NCBI GenBank assembly: GCA_035288865.1
Contig: DATDZA010000016.1
Coordinates: 1-64,000 of the forward strand
Length of the DNA stretch: 64,000 nt
Direction of reading: 5' to 3'
Source: GCA-2688775 sp035288865
GTDB lineage: Archaea > Nanobdellota > Nanobdellia > Woesearchaeales > GW2011-AR4
Numbering within the stretch: the stretch's first letter is position 1; the number at the start of each line of letters is the position of its first letter. The translations under genes and the position numbers were made by a program. Shown here piece by piece: positions 60,204 through 64,000 of the stretch. The notes below the pieces were generated by a model. The model made no database searches. It saw only the letters and a program-made list of their open reading frames with translations, and had not been told where the DNA came from.

Positions 60204-60452
60204 TTAAGTTATTTTCTTGTAGACTAAATCATTTTGCCTTACAGGCTTTTCCGTCTTTATCCCGATAGTCTGGCCAGGCTCTGCAATTTCAATCTGTTCA
60301 TAGTCTATTTCAATTGAAGTTATCTTCTGAATAAAATCACTTGTATTGCCTTTTATTTTTATCTCGTCGCCAATTTTCACGCTGCCATCTATAATTTCTA
60401 TTATTGCAACTCCTATTTTAGGGAAATAGTGAGTTACTTTTCCTATTTGCAT
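60204..60452 (-). CDS. Stand-alone elongation-factor domain 2-like protein
   Basis: This 82-residue beta barrel (IGKVTHYFPKIGVAIIEI, GDEIKIKG, AEPGQTIGIK) matches domain 2 of EF-Tu/EF-1 alpha without the GTPase domain. Such proteins are found near U32 peptidases or alone; function unknown. I start at ATG 60452; another ATG at 60485 adds 11 residues without similarity. Confidence 0.8.
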   Translation of the reverse strand: MQIGKVTHYFPKIGVAIIEIIDGSVKIGDEIKIKGNTSDFIQKITSIEIDYEQIEIAEPGQTIGIKTEKPVRQNDLVYKKIT

Positions 60453-60584
60453 TTCTTCTGGTTCTTCCACAAAAAACGGCCTCAATCATAATTTAAATAA
60501 TAAGGTATTTAAGATTAGCGATGTGTATTGCAATTTCCGAAAACTTTATATTGAATTTCCAAATATCTGATAAGCAGATGGCAA

Positions 60585-61457
60585 ATGCAAAAAGGAACTT
60601 TTATTCTTAAGAAAGGATTGGCTGAAATGCTGAAAGGCGGGGTCATAATGGACGTTGTGAATGCAGAACACGCAAAAATTGCGGAGAAGTCGGGTGCTGT
60701 TGCAGTCATGGCCTTGGAAAGGGTCCCTTCTGACATCAGAAAAGAAGGTGGAGTTGCAAGAATGGCAGACCCGCACAAGATTAAAGAAATTATGGATGCT
60801 GTCACAATTCCTGTAATGGCAAAATGCCGCATTGGCCACATTGCAGAAGCGCGTGTTTTAGAATCCCTGGGAGTAGATTATATAGACGAGTCGGAAGTCC
60901 TTACGCCAGCGGATGAAAAACACATAAACAAAAATGAATTCAAAGTCCCATTTGTATGCGGATGTAGAAATTTAGGCGAAGCCCTAAGAAGGATAACTGA
61001 AGGTGCTGCAATGATAAGGACCAAGGGAGAAGCAGGGACAGGAAATATTATAGAAGCGGTAAAGCATATTAGGTGCGTGAATGAAGAAATTAAAGTTTTG
61101 CAGTCAATGAATAAAAAGCAACTGGATGAAAAAGCTAAGGAATATAAGGCACCCTTTGATTTGTTAATCCAAATAAAAAATCTAAAAAGACTGCCGGTTG
61201 TAAATTTCGCGGCTGGTGGAATTGCAACACCAGCAGATGCCGCCTTGATGATGCTTCTTGGATGCGACGGAATTTTTGTGGGATCGGGAATTTTCAAGAG
61301 CCAGAATCCCGGCAAAACAGCAAACGCAATTGTTAAGGCAACAGCGCATTTCAACAAACCGGAAATTATTGCTAAAGTTTCTGAGGGCCTTGGAGATGCG
61401 ATGAATGGTATAAGCATCGAGGAATTTGGCACCATGTTCCAGGATAGGGGGAATTAG
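60585..61457 (+). CDS. pdxS: Pyridoxal 5'-phosphate synthase, lyase subunit
   Basis: PdxS builds PLP from ribose 5-phosphate, glyceraldehyde 3-phosphate and ammonia. The 290 residues contain the active-site aspartate (VIMDVVNAEHA) and lysines (VMAKCRIGH, RTKGEAGTGN) and FAAGGIATPADAALMM. It works as a dodecamer with PdxT, encoded directly downstream. Confidence 0.96.
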   Translation: MQKGTFILKKGLAEMLKGGVIMDVVNAEHAKIAEKSGAVAVMALERVPSDIRKEGGVARMADPHKIKEIMDAVTIPVMAKCRIGHIAEARVLESLGVDYIDESEVLTPADEKHINKNEFKVPFVCGCRNLGEALRRITEGAAMIRTKGEAGTGNIIEAVKHIRCVNEEIKVLQSMNKKQLDEKAKEYKAPFDLLIQIKNLKRLPVVNFAAGGIATPADAALMMLLGCDGIFVGSGIFKSQNPGKTANAIVKATAHFNKPEIIAKVSEGLGDAMNGISIEEFGTMFQDRGN

Positions 61458-61464
61458 AATTGCT

Positions 61465-62037
61465 ATGGCAAAAATCGGAGTCCTTGCCCTGCAAGGGGAT
61501 TTTAAAGAGCACATAGATATGCTGAAAAATTGCAAAGTCGCTGCAGAAGAAGTGAGGTTGCCACGCGACTTGCAGAATATTGACGGCCTGATTATTCCGG
61601 GAGGCGAAAGCACAACAATCGGAAAATTGATGTGTCAAAATAAACTCGATCAGGAAATAATAAAAAAACACAATCAAGGGATGGCTATCTATGGGACATG
61701 CGCAGGCGCAATTTTGTTGTCAAAAAGTATTTCAGGCAGCAGTCAGCCCAGGCTGAATTTACTGGATATTTCCGTTGTGAGAAATGAATATGGGCGCCAA
61801 ATTGACAGTTTTGAGACAGAGCTTGATATAGACAAAATAGGAAAATTCAAAGGCATTTTCATACGAGCTCCTGTTATTGGCAAGACAGGCAAGAAAATTA
61901 AAATATTATCAAGATTAAGAAACAATCCCGTGTTCATACAGCAGGATAACATTATAGCTTCAACTTTTCATCCTGAATTAACTGACGATAACAGAATTCA
62001 CAATTATTTCCTTGAAATTGTAAGGAGATCTTTATAG
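61465..62037 (+). CDS. pdxT: Pyridoxal 5'-phosphate synthase, glutaminase subunit
   Basis: This 190-residue class I glutamine amidotransferase supplies ammonia to PdxS. It has the GGEST oxyanion motif, the nucleophile in YGTCAGAILL and the catalytic HPE in TFHPELT. The start is ATG 61465 after aggggg; the frame is open upstream inside pdxS. Its 3' end overlaps mdh by 6 nt, convergently. Confidence 0.95.
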   Translation: MAKIGVLALQGDFKEHIDMLKNCKVAAEEVRLPRDLQNIDGLIIPGGESTTIGKLMCQNKLDQEIIKKHNQGMAIYGTCAGAILLSKSISGSSQPRLNLLDISVVRNEYGRQIDSFETELDIDKIGKFKGIFIRAPVIGKTGKKIKILSRLRNNPVFIQQDNIIASTFHPELTDDNRIHNYFLEIVRRSL

Positions 62038-62967
62038 CAATTTTTTCGTTTCGTCAACTAATTTCTTAATCTGATCAACTGATTTTGTAAACATTTCTCT
62101 TTCTTCAAAAGTCAGTTTCAATTCAATTATTTTCTCGACTCCATTTCTTCCCAATATGGCCGGCACTCCGACAAAATATCCACCGACACCATACTCGGAG
62201 TCGCAGTAAACAGCGCACGGTAAAATTCTTTTCTTGTCTTTCAGGATTGATTCCGCCATTTCGGCCACAGCAGCGCTTGGTGCATAATAAGCAGAGCCTG
62301 TTTTCAATAAATTCACAATCTCCGCTCCACCGTCTCTTGTTCTTTTGACAAGCTCTCCTATTTTTTCTTTTTCCATTAATTCTGTTATTGGGATTCCATT
62401 TACTGTTGAATACCTCGGCAAAGGAACCATTGTGTCTCCATGCCCCCCTAAAACTATTGCATCAACGTCCTTGACGGAAACATCAAGCTCTTTTGCAATA
62501 AAAGTTCTGAATCTTGTTGAATCAAGGACTCCAGCCATTCCGATAATTTTATTCTTTGGAAAGTTTGTAACTTTAGCTGCAACATAGACCATAGCATCAA
62601 GGGGATTTGTCACGATAATTAATATAGCATTTGGAGAATATTTTGCAATATTTTCAGAAACTTCTTTTACAATTTTTGTATTAATTGAAATTAAATCCTC
62701 TCTTGACATGCCCGGTTTCCTTGCAATTCCAGATGTGATAACAACAATGTCAGAATTTTTTGTATCTTCGTAGCTGTTTGTTCCTTTGATATCAACATCA
62801 AATCCACCGATAGGAGCTGACTGCAATAAATCAAGAGCTTTCCCTTGCGGCATTCCTTCAACAATGTCAATAAGAACAACATCTCCGAGTTCTTTGGAAG
62901 TTATCCAATGCGCTGCAGTTGCTCCGACATTTCCGGCTCCGATTATTGAGATTTTTGGACGAGGCAT
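62032..62967 (-). CDS. mdh: Malate dehydrogenase (LDH/MDH family)
   Basis: This 311-residue NAD-dependent enzyme has GAGNVGATAA, the mobile loop ARKPGMSREDL with the arginine pattern of malate (not lactate) specificity, TNPLDAM, and the catalytic histidine in GGHGDTMVP. It is the MDH type 3 form found in bacteria and archaea. It fits with the fumarase/aspartase fragment at the window end. Confidence 0.93.
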   Translation of the reverse strand: MPRPKISIIGAGNVGATAAHWITSKELGDVVLIDIVEGMPQGKALDLLQSAPIGGFDVDIKGTNSYEDTKNSDIVVITSGIARKPGMSREDLISINTKIVKEVSENIAKYSPNAILIIVTNPLDAMVYVAAKVTNFPKNKIIGMAGVLDSTRFRTFIAKELDVSVKDVDAIVLGGHGDTMVPLPRYSTVNGIPITELMEKEKIGELVKRTRDGGAEIVNLLKTGSAYYAPSAAVAEMAESILKDKKRILPCAVYCDSEYGVGGYFVGVPAILGRNGVEKIIELKLTFEEREMFTKSVDQIKKLVDETKKLL

Positions 62968-63013
62968 TTTATGTTGGTATTGATAATTGTTTTTTAAAGC
63001 TGTTGATTCGATG

Positions 63014-63268
63014 TCAATTGAAATATTTAATCCATATCTTCTTGAAAAAAGGCATAGTCAGAGTCGACAGCATAAAAGCAAAAGCAGGAACAATTGCATT
63101 CAGCCATGGTTTTTCAATATTTATGGACCGAAGATAAAACCCAATTGCAAGATAAGTGAACAATGTCAATAAGCCCCGCCTGGTAAAGCTTGTTTCCCAT
63201 TTTTTATCCAACTCCACTTTTTTGTTTCTGTATTCAATATTTTTAATTTTCCGCTCAATTGATTTCAT
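63014..63268 (-). CDS. Small two-helix membrane protein
   Basis: This 84-residue protein has a charged N-terminal helix (about 1-30) and two membrane segments containing LLTLFTYLAIGFYLR and NAIVPAFAFMLSTLTM. This matches a small family of unknown function I recall from bacteria and archaea. The start overlaps the asparaginase-like gene by 4 nt. Confidence 0.75.
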   Translation of the reverse strand: MKSIERKIKNIEYRNKKVELDKKWETSFTRRGLLTLFTYLAIGFYLRSINIEKPWLNAIVPAFAFMLSTLTMPFFKKIWIKYFN

Positions 63269-63771
63269 TTGACACCCTTAATGCTTTCAAAATATCCCGT
63301 CGTCAAATTCTTTTTAACACTTTTCCAACTAAATATTTTTCCATTCATTGCAATATAAACTCCCGGGGGCAAAAGCTTTACAGAAGAAAACGCAAATCCA
63401 ATATTAAATAATGCATCGGACTTTTGATTAGCTGCTGGAATAGCAGAGCCAGTTAATACAATTGTCTTTTTTATTTTTGATTTGCCCAAAAGTATTGCAG
63501 TTTCCGGCATTGTCGCAGTTCCATGAGTAATAATTATTTTGCCTTCTCTAGATTTTTTACATTTACTAAGAATAAATTTTCCGTCTTCATTATTTACAAA
63601 TTTGCTGTCTTTCATCATTAGCACTTCGGCACTATAAGCACTAGACAGCCGCGCCTGCTTAAGTAATTCTGGAATTATTGATTTAATATTTGTAGGAGCT
63701 TTTTCTTCCGCATCATATTCCAGATTTTCAATTGTCCCCCCGGTAATAAAAATTTTAATTGTCATTTTCAT
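63265..63771 (-). CDS. Asparaginase N-terminal-domain protein
   Basis: This 168-residue protein matches only the N-terminal domain of L-asparaginases: FITGGTIE with the nucleophilic threonine, THGTATMPETA with the second active-site threonine, and the following LTGSAIP strand. Full enzymes have about 330 residues, so the C-terminal domain is missing but the frame ends cleanly in an operon overlap. It may be a stand-alone form. ATGA overlap with the upstream gene. Confidence 0.8.
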   Translation of the reverse strand: MKMTIKIFITGGTIENLEYDAEEKAPTNIKSIIPELLKQARLSSAYSAEVLMMKDSKFVNNEDGKFILSKCKKSREGKIIITHGTATMPETAILLGKSKIKKTIVLTGSAIPAANQKSDALFNIGFAFSSVKLLPPGVYIAMNGKIFSWKSVKKNLTTGYFESIKGVK

Positions 63772-64000
63772 GTGTGTTGTACTCCTTCCAAAAATTTCTT
63801 ATAATTTTCGCTCTTCTTTATTTTATCTACTAATTCCAAATCGATTTCTTTTGGTTGTGTCATTTCTTCCGGAGATAGTATTTTATTCAAATCATTCTCA
63901 CCAATAATATTATATTTCAATATAATTTCTTTTATTGTTGAATTATCCTTAAGAGATTCTTTTACAATTTTTGAAACAGCCTGATAGCCAAAATAAGGAT
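63768..64000 (-). CDS. Class II fumarase/aspartase family, C-terminal part (partial)
   Basis: Only the last 76 codons are in the window. YFGYQAVSKIVKESLKDN, then TIKEIILKYNII and LSPEEMTQP, match the C-terminal domain of class II fumarases and aspartate ammonia-lyases. The fumarase versus aspartase choice cannot be made from the tail; the neighbouring asparaginase-like gene leans to aspartase and mdh to fumarase. Confidence 0.82.
   Translation of the reverse strand, partial: PYFGYQAVSKIVKESLKDNSTIKEIILKYNIIGENDLNKILSPEEMTQPKEIDLELVDKIKKSENYKKFLEGVQHT

Noticed and set aside
1..64000. CRISPR arrays, rRNA genes and insertion sequences
   Set aside because: No regularly spaced direct repeats of CRISPR type, no rRNA-like stretches and no transposase genes were seen. 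The only reverse transcriptase belongs to the DGR, not to a group II intron.

Overview
The window looks like a piece of chromosome from an archaeon, probably a DPANN-type lineage (Woesearchaeota/Pacearchaeota-like; the lineage is an inference). The archaeal signals are TFE alpha, archaeal-type AlaS with its N-terminal zinc element, TruD, Elp3, NreA, archaeal-style SMC, and TATA boxes placed about 25-28 nt before start codons, which implies mostly leaderless mRNAs. The three tRNA genes all contain short bulge-helix-bulge introns. The DNA is AT-rich, genes are tightly packed, and many metabolic genes are of bacterial type, suggesting extensive acquisition.

Layout. 0-9.2 kb is a complete shikimate to Phe/Tyr operon: DAHP synthase, aroB, one 1089-residue fusion of AroA-AroK-AroD-AroE, a small P-loop protein, aroC, chorismate mutase-TyrA and PheA. 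The order aroB then AroA-K-D-E is that of the fungal pentafunctional AROM protein, with aroB kept as a separate gene overlapping by 8 nt. 9.2-14 kb has tRNA-Ser with two introns, a VOC enzyme, an AbrB-like regulator behind 12-bp iterons and a P-type cation ATPase. 14-20 kb is accessory: a broken Bro-N gene, Elp3 carrying an in-frame copy of an interspersed repeat, a LAGLIDADG endonuclease behind a structured leader, and a complete diversity-generating retroelement (reverse transcriptase, template repeat, variable repeat and target gene). All eight differences between template and variable repeat fall at template adenines.

20-33 kb is mostly housekeeping: NSUN methyltransferase, TFE, Nudix, ROK kinase, PolX, GAPDH, TruD, adenylate kinase, YchF, tRNA-Thr and tRNA-Gly (both intron-bearing), plus unknown proteins. 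33-38 kb holds an Lrp-type regulator and a run of tiny proteins, small membrane proteins, PRC-barrel proteins and a VTT-domain protein, many with Shine-Dalgarno sites. 38-49 kb has hypotheticals, a glycosyltransferase, SMC, a DHH phosphoesterase and NreA.

49-55 kb is a leucine operon on the minus strand (leuA-ilvE-leuC-leuD-leuB). It is preceded by a 24-codon leader ORF with twelve leucine codons followed by two mutually exclusive hairpins, the layout of a leucine attenuator. 55-64 kb has three small unknown genes, alaS, a CPA2-type antiporter, an EF-Tu-domain-like protein, PdxS-PdxT, malate dehydrogenase, an asparaginase N-domain protein and the end of a fumarase/aspartase gene.

The most notable items are the retroelement, the AROM-like operon, the putative leucine leader peptide and the T-loop tRNA introns. 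No rRNA, CRISPR array or insertion sequence was recognised.
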